This document shows positions 43,326-51,894 of a stretch of 64,000 nucleotides of DNA, one piece after another. The notes under the pieces were generated by a model. It was not told where the DNA came from and did no database searches. It saw only the letters and a program-made list of their open reading frames with translations. The DNA is from Xanthobacter autotrophicus Py2 (GTDB taxonomy: Bacteria > Pseudomonadota > Alphaproteobacteria > Rhizobiales > Xanthobacteraceae), in contig CP000781.1 in the NCBI GenBank assembly GCA_000017645.1, positions 4,451,501 to 4,515,500 on the forward strand, in the 5' to 3' direction. The number at the start of each line of letters is the position of its first letter. The first letter of the stretch is position 1. The translations under genes were made by a program, and so were the position numbers.

Positions 43326-44201
43326 ATGACCACAGTGGTGCAATACATCCTGTCCGGCCTTGCCATCGGCGGCATCTACGCCCTGGTGGCCCTCGGCTTC
43401 CACATCATGTGGTCGTCGGCCAAGGCCGTGAATTTCGCCCATGGCGATACGCTGATGATCGGCGGCCTGCTTGCGGTCTACCTCTTGGCCGCGGGCCTTC
43501 CGCTGGGGCTTGCCTGCCTCGCGGCGGTGGTGGCCGGCGGCCTGTTCGGGCTGGTGCTGGAGCGCATCGCGGTGCGCCCCTTTTTGTCCCAGCAGGGCTC
43601 GGTGGGCTGGATGCTCACAACCATCGCGGTGGGCATCATGGTGGAGAGCTTCGCCACCATCCAGACCCAGGGCTATGCCCGGCCGCTGCCCTCGCCGGGG
43701 GTGGCCTCCTCGGTGCACATCCTCGGCGCCGGCATCTATCCGCAGGAGCTGGTGATCCCGCTGGTGGCGGTGGTGGCCATGCTGGGCCTGCGGGCGCTGC
43801 AGCGCCACACCCTGGTGGGCCGCGCCATGCGCGCGGTGGCCCACAACAAGAATGCCGCCGCCCTCATGGGCATCAACGTGAATGCGGTGGTCGCCTTCTC
43901 CTTCGCCCTCGCCGGGCTGCTCGGCGCGGCGGCTGGGGTGCTGGTGGCCCCGGTGGTGCAGGCCTCCGCCGCCATGGGCGTGCTGCCGGGGCTGAAGGGC
44001 TTCGCCGTGGCCATCATCGGCGGCATCACCTCGGCGCCGGGGGTGGTCATCACCGGCCTCGTCTATGGTGTGATGGAGAAGTTCGTCGAGGGCTACATCT
44101 CCACCGCCGCCCGCGAGATCATCGGCTTCTCCCTCATGATCCTCACCTTGCTGGTGTTCCCCCAGGGCCTGTTCGGCAAGCGGGAGGTGATGAAGGTATG
44201 A
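43326..44201 (+). CDS. livH: Branched-chain-type ABC permease LivH, system 2
   Basis: The 291-residue permease has the LivH pattern: YILSGLAIGGIYALVALGFHIMWSSAKAVNFAHGDTLMIGG, NKNAAALMGINVNAVVAFSFALAGLLGAAAGVL and GLKGFAVAIIGGITSAPGVVITGLVYGVME. About eight hydrophobic spans are visible. Its stop overlaps the next start as ATGA (44198-44201). The upstream ribosome site is weak (AGG at a distance). Confidence 0.92.
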   Translation: MTTVVQYILSGLAIGGIYALVALGFHIMWSSAKAVNFAHGDTLMIGGLLAVYLLAAGLPLGLACLAAVVAGGLFGLVLERIAVRPFLSQQGSVGWMLTTIAVGIMVESFATIQTQGYARPLPSPGVASSVHILGAGIYPQELVIPLVAVVAMLGLRALQRHTLVGRAMRAVAHNKNAAALMGINVNAVVAFSFALAGLLGAAAGVLVAPVVQASAAMGVLPGLKGFAVAIIGGITSAPGVVITGLVYGVMEKFVEGYISTAAREIIGFSLMILTLLVFPQGLFGKREVMKV

Positions 44202-46018
44202 GACACCTGACCCGCCATATCACGCGCCATCTCACCCTTCTCGGCTTCGTGGCGCTCGCCGCCATCCTGGTGATCGTGCCGCTCACCTCCGGCAACGAGT
44301 ATGAGCTGCGCCTGTTCATGCTGTTCCTGATCTACGGCATCATCGCCGTGGGCCTGAACGTGCTGGTGGGGCTCACGGGCCTCGTCTCCCTCGGACAGGC
44401 GGGCCTGTTCGCGCTCGGCTCCTACACCGGCGCCATCGTGGCGACGCGGCTCGGCTTCGACATGATCTCGTCGAGCCTCATCGCCGCGCTGGTGGCGGCC
44501 GGCTTCGGCGTGCTCCTCGCCTATCCCACGGTGCGGGTTCGCGGCGTCTATCTCGCGGTGGTCACCATCGCCTTCGGCCTGATCGTGGAGAATGTCGCCA
44601 TCGAGTGGCAGTCGCTCACGGGCGGCACCACCGGCCTCACCTCCATCCCTTCGCCCAATGCGTTCGGGGTGCGGCTGTCCGGCTACGCCTTCTACGGGGT
44701 GCTGGCGGTGCTGCTGTTCCTCGCCACCGCAGCCGCGCACAACCTCAAGGTCTCGCGCTATGGCCGCGCCATGCTGGCGGTGTCCCAGAGCGAGATCGCG
44801 GCGCGGGCGCTAGGCGTGGATGCCACCGCCATGCGCACGCTCGCCTTCGTGGCGGCGGCGGTGACGGCGGGCCTTGCCGGCACCTTCTACGCCTTCCTCA
44901 ATTCCTACATCTCCCCAGACATCTTCACCTTTTCGGACAGCGTGCGCTTCCTGCTCATGGTGATCCTGGGCGGGGCGGCCTCCACCTTCGGGCCGGTGCT
45001 GGGCGCCTATATCCTCACCTACCTGCCGGAATACCTGCAGGACTTCGCTGTGTGGCAGAAGTTCGCCTATGGCGCGCTGCTGCTGGTGGTCATGTTCGTC
45101 ATGCCGCGCGGCATCATGGGCTCGCTCGCCGCCGGCCTGAAGCGGCTGGTGCCGGTGCCCCGCGCGGTTGCCGCATCCGAAGGCCTGCCGGCCGAGGAGA
45201 CCCTGCGGCTTGATCCCCGGGCGCAGAAATCCGAGCTGGTGGCGCGCGACCTCACGGTGCGGTTCGGCGGGCTCACCGCGCTGGCGAAAGCCTCGCTGCG
45301 GGTGAAGCCGGGCGAGGTGCATGCCCTCATCGGGCCCAACGGCGCCGGCAAGTCCACCTTCGTCAACACCATCTCCGGCTTCTACCAGCCGAGCGAGGGT
45401 GACTTCGAGCTGGACGGCATCCAGCTCGCCGGCAAACCCTCCCACGAGATCGCCCGCGCCGGCCTCTCCCGCACCTTCCAGAACACCGAGCTGTTCGGCG
45501 AGATGACGGTGCTGGAAAACGTGATGGTGGGCTACCAGCAGCGCCTCGGCTACGGGCTCTTCGCCGCGCTGCTGCGCACCGGCGCCATGCGGCGGGAGGA
45601 TGCCGAATGCCGGCGCGCCGCCATCGGCCTGCTCGTGTTCGTGGGGCTTCAGGACTATGCCAACGAGGAGGCCCGCTTCCTGCCCTTCGGCCTTCAAAGG
45701 CGCCTGGAGATCGCCCGGGCGCTGGCGGCCCGTCCGCGCCTGCTGCTGCTGGACGAGCCCGCCGCCGGCCTCACCACCCAGGAGATCGACGAGCTGGAAG
45801 CCATGATCCGGCGCATCGCGGCGCTGGGGGTCTCGGTGCTGCTCATCGAGCACCATGTGGAGCTCATCATGGCGGTGGCCGACACGGTGACCGTGCTCGA
45901 CTACGGCCAGGTGATCGCCAGCGATGCGCCCGCCGTGGTGCAGGAGAACCCGCGTGTCATCGAGGCCTATTTCGGCACCTCCCTCGACCACGCCACCCCT
46001 GCGGAGGTGACGGCATGA
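44198..46018 (+). CDS. Fused LivM permease - LivG ATPase, system 2
   Basis: The 606-residue protein has a LivM-type half (about residues 1-320; LVGLTGLVSLGQAGLFALGSYTGAI, VTIAFGLIVENVAIEWQSLTGGTTGL) and a LivG-type half (about 345-606) with Walker A GPNGAGKST near residue 379, FQNTELFGEMT, LPFGLQRRLEIARAL and Walker B LLLLDEPAAGL. Both of its gene boundaries are ATGA overlaps, so expression is tightly coupled. It is the second fusion of this kind in the window but differs in sequence from the first, so it is not a recent duplicate. Confidence 0.92.
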   Translation: MRHLTRHITRHLTLLGFVALAAILVIVPLTSGNEYELRLFMLFLIYGIIAVGLNVLVGLTGLVSLGQAGLFALGSYTGAIVATRLGFDMISSSLIAALVAAGFGVLLAYPTVRVRGVYLAVVTIAFGLIVENVAIEWQSLTGGTTGLTSIPSPNAFGVRLSGYAFYGVLAVLLFLATAAAHNLKVSRYGRAMLAVSQSEIAARALGVDATAMRTLAFVAAAVTAGLAGTFYAFLNSYISPDIFTFSDSVRFLLMVILGGAASTFGPVLGAYILTYLPEYLQDFAVWQKFAYGALLLVVMFVMPRGIMGSLAAGLKRLVPVPRAVAASEGLPAEETLRLDPRAQKSELVARDLTVRFGGLTALAKASLRVKPGEVHALIGPNGAGKSTFVNTISGFYQPSEGDFELDGIQLAGKPSHEIARAGLSRTFQNTELFGEMTVLENVMVGYQQRLGYGLFAALLRTGAMRREDAECRRAAIGLLVFVGLQDYANEEARFLPFGLQRRLEIARALAARPRLLLLDEPAAGLTTQEIDELEAMIRRIAALGVSVLLIEHHVELIMAVADTVTVLDYGQVIASDAPAVVQENPRVIEAYFGTSLDHATPAEVTA

Positions 46019-46791
46019 CCACCCAAGAGATCAGCCCCGATTCCGATTCCAACGACGCGGACGTGCTGCTCGACATCCAGTCCATGGAACTGCGCTACGG
46101 CGCGGCGGTTGCGGTGCGCGACATCTCGCTGAAGGTGAAGCGCGGCCAATTGGTGGCGGTCATCGGCAACAACGGCGCCGGTAAGTCCTCCATGGTGAAG
46201 GGCGCCACCGGCCTCGTCGCCCCCTCCGGCGGCAAGGTGTTGTTTCGCGGCGCCGACACCACCCGCATGAGCGCCAATGCCAAGGTGGGGCAGGGCCTCG
46301 TCATGGTGCCGGAAGGCCGGCTGATCTTCCCCGACCAGAGCGTGGAGGACAATCTCATCCTCGGCGCCTACGTCCATGGCGGCTTGAAGAGCGCCAAGGC
46401 CAAGGCGACGCGGGAAAAGGTTCTGGAGCTGTTCCCGCGCCTGAAGGAGCGCCTCGGCCAGCAGGCCGGCTCCATGTCCGGCGGCGAGCAGCAGATGCTG
46501 GCCATCGCCCGCGGGCTGATGGCCGAGCCGGAGCTGCTCATCATCGACGAGCTGTCTCTGGGCCTGGCACCCAAGATCGTCGACCAGCTGATGGGCGTGC
46601 TTTCCGCCCTCAACAACGACGGCCTCACCATCCTTCTGGTGGAGCAGCTCGCCTCCTATGCGCTCGCCATCGCCGACCACGCCTATGTCATTGCCAACGG
46701 CCGCGTCGCGCGGGAAGGGCCGAGCCAGGTGCTCGCCCGCGATCCCGAGGTGATGGAGGCCTTCCTCGGCCGCAAGAAACCGGCGGCCTGA
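46015..46791 (+). CDS. livF: Branched-chain-type ABC ATPase LivF, system 2
   Basis: The 258-residue ATPase has Walker A GNNGAGKSS, GRLIFPDQSVEDNLILGAY, signature MSGGEQQMLAIARGL and Walker B LLIIDELSLGLAP (Leu replaces the usual Pro after DE). ATG 46015 overlaps the fused gene's stop. An acidic N-terminal extension of about 20 residues precedes the ABC domain. The cyclase gene follows 40 bp later. Confidence 0.92.
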   Translation: MTTQEISPDSDSNDADVLLDIQSMELRYGAAVAVRDISLKVKRGQLVAVIGNNGAGKSSMVKGATGLVAPSGGKVLFRGADTTRMSANAKVGQGLVMVPEGRLIFPDQSVEDNLILGAYVHGGLKSAKAKATREKVLELFPRLKERLGQQAGSMSGGEQQMLAIARGLMAEPELLIIDELSLGLAPKIVDQLMGVLSALNNDGLTILLVEQLASYALAIADHAYVIANGRVAREGPSQVLARDPEVMEAFLGRKKPAA

Positions 46792-46831
46792 GCTCATCTT
46801 TTTGCAAGTCGATCCAGTCCAAGGAGCCCCC

Positions 46832-47527
46832 ATGTCCAGAATTGTCGACCTCAGCCTGCTCATCGAAGACAACATGCCCGCCCACAAGCTGTTCCAGCGG
46901 CCGGTGATCACCACCCACCTCAGCCACGAAAGCTCCAAGGCGTTCGGCCTCGGCGTGCCCGGCGACGCCATGACCTTCCAGACCAATTTCATTGCCATGC
47001 TGGACCATGTGGGCACCCATGTGGACGCCTACCGCCATGTGAAGCCCGACGGCGCCTCCATCGACGAGATGCCCCTCGACATGTTCATGGGCAAGGCGGT
47101 GTGCTTCGACCTGCGCCACATCCCCGACCTCGGCGACATCACCGATGAGGACCTGGAGAAGGCCGAGGCGGCCGCCGGCGTGAAGGTGGACGGCCACATC
47201 GTGCTGCTGTGCACCGGCTTCCACGCCCGCAATTATCCGAGCCTCGACAGCGTTTGGAAGAACCCGCTGCTGACGGTGGAAGCCACCAAGTGGCTCTACG
47301 CGCGCGGCTCGATGATGCAGGGGGTGGAAGGCCCCTCCACCGACAAGCCCACCGACAACATCTTCGCCCAGCACCGCCTGTGCCGCGAGCTCGGGATGAG
47401 CCACTGGGAGTGGCTGGTGAATCTGGAAGAACTGGTGGGCAAGGGCGAATTCCAGTTCTTCGGCGTGCCGCTGAAGTTCAAGGGCGGCTCCGGATCGCCA
47501 GTCCGTGCCTTCGCCGTCCTCAATTGA
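46832..47527 (+). CDS. Cyclase / kynurenine formamidase-like metal hydrolase
   Basis: The 231-residue protein belongs to the putative cyclase family, which includes isatin hydrolase and bacterial kynurenine formamidase, metal enzymes that open cyclic or N-formyl amides. The metal motif, usually HxGTHxDxPxH, is HVGTHVDAYRH here, with Tyr in place of Pro. AAGGAG precedes ATG 46832. It follows livF by 40 bp and precedes an amidase, so the operon appears to import a compound and hydrolyse C-N bonds in steps. The exact substrate is not evident. Confidence 0.85.
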   Translation: MSRIVDLSLLIEDNMPAHKLFQRPVITTHLSHESSKAFGLGVPGDAMTFQTNFIAMLDHVGTHVDAYRHVKPDGASIDEMPLDMFMGKAVCFDLRHIPDLGDITDEDLEKAEAAAGVKVDGHIVLLCTGFHARNYPSLDSVWKNPLLTVEATKWLYARGSMMQGVEGPSTDKPTDNIFAQHRLCRELGMSHWEWLVNLEELVGKGEFQFFGVPLKFKGGSGSPVRAFAVLN

Positions 47528-47535
47528 TTTCACCA

Positions 47536-47602
47536 ATACGTCTCATCTGCCCTGATCGAGACGTATGGGTCTGCTGGATGGTCACTGTCGGCCATCCAGC
47601 AG
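47536..47602 (+). terminator. Two consecutive hairpins between cyclase and amidase genes
   Basis: The first has 9-bp arms ATACGTCTC / GAGACGTAT (47536-47544 and 47558-47566). The second has 11-bp arms CTGCTGGATGG / CCATCCAGCAG (47571-47581 and 47592-47602), followed by a pyrimidine-rich CTCTTCTT. They begin 9 bp after the cyclase stop, so they may terminate or attenuate transcription before the amidase. Confidence 0.55.
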
Positions 47603-47653
47603 CACTCTTCTTATGGTTCAACGCCAAGACAAAGCACGCGCCGGAGCAGCCTT

Positions 47654-49060
47654 ATGTCCGCCGAGTTCGACTCGATGAGCGCCCTCGCCCTGCGCGCTCT
47701 GGTGGCCCGGCGCGAGGTCTCGCCGGTGGAACTGACGCGCCGCGCCCTGGATCGCGCCATCGCCACCCAGCCGACCCTCAACGCCTTCTTCGTCATCTTC
47801 GAGGAGGAGGCCATGGCCGCCGCCCGCGTCGCCGAGGATGCGGTGATGGCGGGGGCGCCGCTCGGCCTCATCCACGGCCTGCCGTTTTCCGCCAAGGACC
47901 TGATGGCGGTGAAGGGCGCGCCCTATGCCTCCGGCTCCCGTGCCATGGCCGATAACATCGCCGAGGTGGACGCCCCCGCCGTGGAGCGGGCGAAGGCGCA
48001 GGGCGGCATCCTCATCGGCAAGACCACCACCAGCGAATTCGGCTGCAAGCCCATCGGGGACAGCCCGCTCACCGGCATCACCCGCAACCCGTGGAACCTC
48101 GCCATGACGCCGGGCGGGTCCAGCGCCGGGGCGGCGGCCTCGGTGGCGGCGGGCATCACCCCGTTTGCGCTGGGCACCGATGGCGGCGGCTCCATCCGCA
48201 TTCCCTGCGCCTTCAGCGGGCTGTCGGGCCTCAAGGGCCAGTTCGGCCGGGTGCCGGTGTGGCCCACCTCGGCGACGCCGACGCTGGCCCATGTGGGACC
48301 CATCGCCCGCTCCATGGCGGATGCGGCGCTGTTGTTTTCGGCCGTCGCCGGGCACGACCGGCGCGATCCCTTCGCCGTCGCCGGTCCGGTTCCGGACGTG
48401 ATGGGCGCGGCGCTGGCCTCGGTGGCCGGCCTGCGCGTCGCCTACAGCCCCACCTTCGGCTATGCCCGCCCCGCGCCCGAGGTGCTCGCGGCCACCGACC
48501 GCGCCGCCCGCACCTTCGAGGATTTGGGATGCCATGTGGAGCAGGTGGAGCAGGTGTTCGACACCGATCCCGCCGACCTGTGGACGGCGGAATTCTATGC
48601 CGGCGTCGGCACCCGCCTGCGCGACGTGCTGGAAAACCGGCGCGAGCTTCTGGACCCGGCGGTGGCGGACATCCTGATGCCGGCCCTCGGCCAGGAGATG
48701 AAGAGCTATTATGCCAGCGTCTTCGCCCGCTATGCCCTGCGTGAGAAGATGCGCCTGTTCTTCGAGCGCTATGATCTCCTCATCTCCCCGGTGCTGCCGG
48801 TGAGCGCGCTCGAAGCCGGCCGGAACCTGCCGGAGGGGCTGGAGGACCGCAACCTCGTGTCCTGGGTGTTCTACACCTATCCCTTCAACCTCACCGGCCA
48901 GCCCGCCGGGGCGGTGTGCGCCGGCCTGTCGCCGGAGGGCATGCCCATCGGCCTCCAGATCGTCGGCCGCTCCCATTGCGAGGACGACGTGGTGCGCGCG
49001 GCAGCCGCCTTCGAGCGCGCCCAGCCCCCCGGCTACAACCGCCCGCCGGTGGGGGCTTGA
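47654..49060 (+). CDS. Amidase-signature family hydrolase (2)
   Basis: The 468-residue enzyme carries the amidase catalytic Lys in LPFSAKDLMAVKG and the Ser block MTPGGSSAGAAASVAAGITPFALGTDGGGSIRIPCAFSG. Its length is typical of the family. GGAGCAG precedes the ATG. It is not closely related to the amidase at 38320-39501. Together with the cyclase, amidohydrolase and first amidase it gives four C-N hydrolases around one importer. The specific amide is unknown. Confidence 0.9.
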   Translation: MSAEFDSMSALALRALVARREVSPVELTRRALDRAIATQPTLNAFFVIFEEEAMAAARVAEDAVMAGAPLGLIHGLPFSAKDLMAVKGAPYASGSRAMADNIAEVDAPAVERAKAQGGILIGKTTTSEFGCKPIGDSPLTGITRNPWNLAMTPGGSSAGAAASVAAGITPFALGTDGGGSIRIPCAFSGLSGLKGQFGRVPVWPTSATPTLAHVGPIARSMADAALLFSAVAGHDRRDPFAVAGPVPDVMGAALASVAGLRVAYSPTFGYARPAPEVLAATDRAARTFEDLGCHVEQVEQVFDTDPADLWTAEFYAGVGTRLRDVLENRRELLDPAVADILMPALGQEMKSYYASVFARYALREKMRLFFERYDLLISPVLPVSALEAGRNLPEGLEDRNLVSWVFYTYPFNLTGQPAGAVCAGLSPEGMPIGLQIVGRSHCEDDVVRAAAAFERAQPPGYNRPPVGA

Positions 49061-49124
49061 AGCGGCCGCGCCGCCGCGTTCAAGGCGGACGTTGCCAAAG
49101 CTGAAAATCTGGAGGGGCTTATTG

Positions 49125-49201
49125 TGGTACAGGTGGGTGGGCTCGAACCACCGACCTCCGGTTCCACAGACCGGCGCTCTAACCAACTGAGCTACACCTG
49201 C
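49125..49201 (-). tRNA. tRNA-His (anticodon GTG)
   Basis: The minus strand folds as a 77-nt tRNA with encoded CCA: acceptor GCAGGTG / CACCTGT, D-arm GCTCAGTTGGTTAGAGC, anticodon stem-loop CCGGT-CTGTGGA-ACCGG and T-arm GGTGG-TTCGAGC-CCACC. The anticodon is GTG. There is no encoded G at -1 (the base is T), the first pair is G1-U72 and the discriminator is A73, features reported for alphaproteobacterial tRNA-His. Confidence 0.96.
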
Positions 49202-49444
49202 ACACCGCCGATGCGTGGGGCCTCGGCGGAGAGCGCGGAACCTACGCGCACGACCCGGCAATTTCAAGGGGCCGGATGCGCGCAAATCACAGGGGATTTT
49301 CCCCACCGCTGCTGCACCTTCGCCCATGCCGAACCGCCCTGCGCGCCAGAGCCGCAGGGCGCGGGCGGGCCGGGGCGGTCCGGACAAGCGGCAATAGACG
49401 GCCGACAAGACCGTGACGACGAGAGCCGAGGCTTCCCGGCGCCG

Positions 49445-49645
49445 TCAGTTCGGGCGGTGGAACTCGCCGTCCTCGGCGGTGAGCGTCGCCACCTTGGCGG
49501 TAATGGAGGCCCATGCGCGGTGCTCTTCCATCTTGCCGCCGATCTCGAAGCTCTGGGCCATCCGCGCGGCGAAGTCCACGCCCTCGGGGCCGTACTGGTC
49601 GGCGATGATGAAGGCGGTCCGCCAGACGTCTTCTTCGGAAACCAT
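49445..49645 (-). CDS. Small hypothetical protein
   Basis: A 66-residue soluble protein (MVSEEDVWRTAFIIADQYGPEGVDFAARMAQSFEIGGKMEEHRAWASITAKVATLTAEDGEFHRPN) starts at ATG 49645, with AAGGAA upstream. It looks like a class of short helical alphaproteobacterial proteins with a conserved Trp near the start and another near the middle. No function is known to me. It stands alone between tRNA-His and the ferredoxin-reductase gene. Confidence 0.6.
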   Translation of the reverse strand: MVSEEDVWRTAFIIADQYGPEGVDFAARMAQSFEIGGKMEEHRAWASITAKVATLTAEDGEFHRPN

Positions 49646-49794
49646 GGGGTCATTCCTTGCGCTGTGACCGCAACCGGGGCCTGAAGCGTCTTCAGGCGAA
49701 ATGGAGACCTGCTCGCCTGAAGAAAACGCACGAACTCGACTTCGAGAGCGGCTTCGCGGGTTCATGAAACGCGAAGCCGCCCGAAGTGGAATTG

Positions 49795-50754
49795 TCACAA
49801 ATCCAACACCAGCAGGTCGCCTTTGGCACGCGACACGCAGGCCAGGAAATAGCCCTGTTCCTTCTCCTCGGGCTTCAGGCGCTTGTCGCGGTGGTCGATC
49901 TCGCCTTCCAGCACCTTCACCTTGCAGGTGCCGCAGGCGCCCTGCTCGCAGGAGGTGGGCACCTTCACGCCGGCTTCCTCCAGCGCGGCGGTGACGGAGC
50001 GGTCGCCGGGGATCTTGATGACCTTGCCGGAGCTGGCGATCTTCACGTCGAACACCTTGTCCAGCAGCGGTGGGGGCGCCTTGGCGGTGAAGCGCTCCAC
50101 ATGGATGCGGTTGACGCCGTAGCCCTTCTGCTGGGCGTTGGCGATGACCGGATCAAGCCACCAGTCCACGCCGCACAGGAACAGGTGGGTGTCGTCCGGC
50201 CGGTCGGCGAGCAGGGCCGCCGGGTTGAGGCGCGGCTCGGCGGCCTCGAAATAGAAGCTGGTGTTCTCGGCGAAGGTCGAGGCCTCGATGATCGAGCGGA
50301 ACGACCCCGGCGAGCCGCCGGCGAACAGATAGTGGAACTCGAACGGGATGTTCTTCGCCTTCAGGTGGTCGGCGATGGAGAGGATGGGGGTGGCCCCGAT
50401 GCCGCGGGCGAACAGCAGGGCACGTTTCACGTCGCGCGGCACCGCGAAGCGGTTGCGCGGCTCGCCCACCTGCAGGCGGTCACCCTCGTTCACCTGCTGG
50501 AACAAGGCCTTGGAGCCGCCGCGGCTGTTGGCATCCTTCCACACGCCGATCACGTAGCGGTGCCGCTCGCTGGCGCTGTTGCAGAGCGAATACTGGCGCA
50601 TGAGGCCGCCGGGAATGGTCACGTCCAGATGCGCGCCCGGCGTAAAGGGCGCGAGCTCGCCGCCCTCGGCGGGGACGAGCTCGAAGGAGACCATGTTCTC
50701 GGCCTCGACCGTCTTCTTGGCCACAACCACCGACTGCAGGGCTTCGTCCGACAT
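49795..50754 (-). CDS. Phthalate dioxygenase reductase-type flavin / [2Fe-2S] oxidoreductase
   Basis: The 319-residue protein is a class IA-type reductase: flavin domain (RQYSLCNSASERHRYVIGVWKD), NAD domain (ALLFARGIGATPILSIADHL; FLCGVDWWLDPVI) and a C-terminal plant-type ferredoxin domain with the cluster ligands in CEQGACGTC and a fourth Cys in YFLACVSR. Such proteins pass electrons from NAD(P)H to an oxygenase. No Rieske oxygenase or P450 is adjacent, so its partner is elsewhere. ATG 50754 has GAGG upstream. It is transcribed alone. Confidence 0.9.
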   Translation of the reverse strand: MSDEALQSVVVAKKTVEAENMVSFELVPAEGGELAPFTPGAHLDVTIPGGLMRQYSLCNSASERHRYVIGVWKDANSRGGSKALFQQVNEGDRLQVGEPRNRFAVPRDVKRALLFARGIGATPILSIADHLKAKNIPFEFHYLFAGGSPGSFRSIIEASTFAENTSFYFEAAEPRLNPAALLADRPDDTHLFLCGVDWWLDPVIANAQQKGYGVNRIHVERFTAKAPPPLLDKVFDVKIASSGKVIKIPGDRSVTAALEEAGVKVPTSCEQGACGTCKVKVLEGEIDHRDKRLKPEEKEQGYFLACVSRAKGDLLVLDL

Positions 50755-50848
50755 TGCTGACCTCTTCATCCGCGCGGAACGCTGGTGAAGAGCAACACGC
50801 AAACTTGGGGCCAACTTCCCGCAGGTGCGATGGTGCGCGGCGCTCGGA

Positions 50849-51050
50849 TCCCGTTTGGAAATTTAAACAGTCGGCCCCGCAATCACGCCGTCATGCCCGG
50901 GCTTGACCCGGGCATCCACGCCGATCAGTTTTGGAAAAGCGTGCGAAAGTCGTTCCCAGCCCGGCCACGTGGATGGCCGGGTCAGGCCCGGCCATGACGA
51001 CGGAAAGGCGGCTGCGACGGCTACGAGCGCCCATCCCAGCGAATTTCCAA
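50849..51050. repeat. Palindromic repeat copy 3 with terminal inverted repeats
   Basis: The core (50890-51001) has the inverted arms GTCATGCCCGGGCTTGACCC and GTCAGGCCCGGCCATGACG. The outer flanks end in matching inverted repeats, GTTTGGAAATT near 50849 and AATTTCCAAAC near 51040-51050. Its right flank (CGCCCATCCCAGCGAATTTC) also matches that of copy 2 at 38270-38290, so the whole unit of about 200 bp looks like a small transposable or MITE-like element. Confidence 0.7.
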
Positions 51051-51058
51051 ACAGGCGT

Positions 51059-51883
51059 TCAGAAAGAAATACCGCCGCCGACCACCAGCACCTGTCCGCT
51101 CACATAGTTGGATTCCGGCGCGCAGAAGAGATAGACGCCGTCGGCGGCTTCCTGTGGCGTGCCGGCGCGACCCAGCGGGATGAGGCTTCGGAAGCCGTCC
51201 AGCACCTTGGGCGGCAGGCCGATGGCCACCTGGTTGCCCTCCACGGTGATGGAGGCCTTGGTCTCGGAGGCCGCCGTCATGCGGGTCTCGATGAGACCGA
51301 AGGCGACGCAGTTCACGTTCACCTTGAAGCGCCCCCATTCCTTCGACAGCGTCTTGGTGAGGCCGATGATTCCGGCCTTGGCGGAGGCGTAGTTGGCCTG
51401 GCCCATGTTGCCGCCGGTGCCGGCGATGGAGGAGATGTTCACCACCTTGCGGAACACCTCGCGGCCTTCGGCGGCCTCCTGCGCCGCGCGGATGCGGATC
51501 GGCTCGGCGGCGGCGCGCAGGATCTGGAACGGCGCCTTCAGATGCACGTCGAGGATGGCGTCGAACTGCGCGTCGCTCATCTTGCCGATCAGGCTGTCCC
51601 AGGTGTAGCCGGCATTGTTGACGATGATGTCGATGCCATCGAACGCGGCGATGCCGTGATCGATGAAGCTCTGGGCGAAGCCCTCTGCCGTCACCGATCC
51701 GGGAACGGCGATGGCCTCGCCGCCCAGCGCCAGGATCTCGGCGCGGACGGCCTCCACCGGCTCGGCGTCCAGATCGTTGAGGACGAGGCGCGCGCCTTCG
51801 CCCGCCAGTTTCAGGGCGATGGCCCGGCCGATGCCGCGGCCGGCCCCGGTCACATAGGCGACCTTGCCCGTAAGCTTCGTCAT
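51059..51883 (-). CDS. Short-chain dehydrogenase (3-hydroxyacyl-CoA type)
   Basis: The 274-residue SDR has TGAGRGIGRAIA, NNAGYTWD and the catalytic set SSIAGTGGNMGQANYASAKAG. It resembles FabG-like and 3-hydroxyacyl-CoA dehydrogenases, with an insert around residues 130-145 (AAAEPIRIRAAQEAAEGREVFRKVV) typical of the MaoC-linked group. The start ATG 51883 lies 11 bp after the MaoC gene. In the operon thiolase - MaoC-like - MaoC - SDR it would oxidise the hydroxyacyl-CoA before thiolysis. Confidence 0.88.
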   Translation of the reverse strand: MTKLTGKVAYVTGAGRGIGRAIALKLAGEGARLVLNDLDAEPVEAVRAEILALGGEAIAVPGSVTAEGFAQSFIDHGIAAFDGIDIIVNNAGYTWDSLIGKMSDAQFDAILDVHLKAPFQILRAAAEPIRIRAAQEAAEGREVFRKVVNISSIAGTGGNMGQANYASAKAGIIGLTKTLSKEWGRFKVNVNCVAFGLIETRMTAASETKASITVEGNQVAIGLPPKVLDGFRSLIPLGRAGTPQEAADGVYLFCAPESNYVSGQVLVVGGGISF

Positions 51884-51894
51884 GACTGCGCCTT

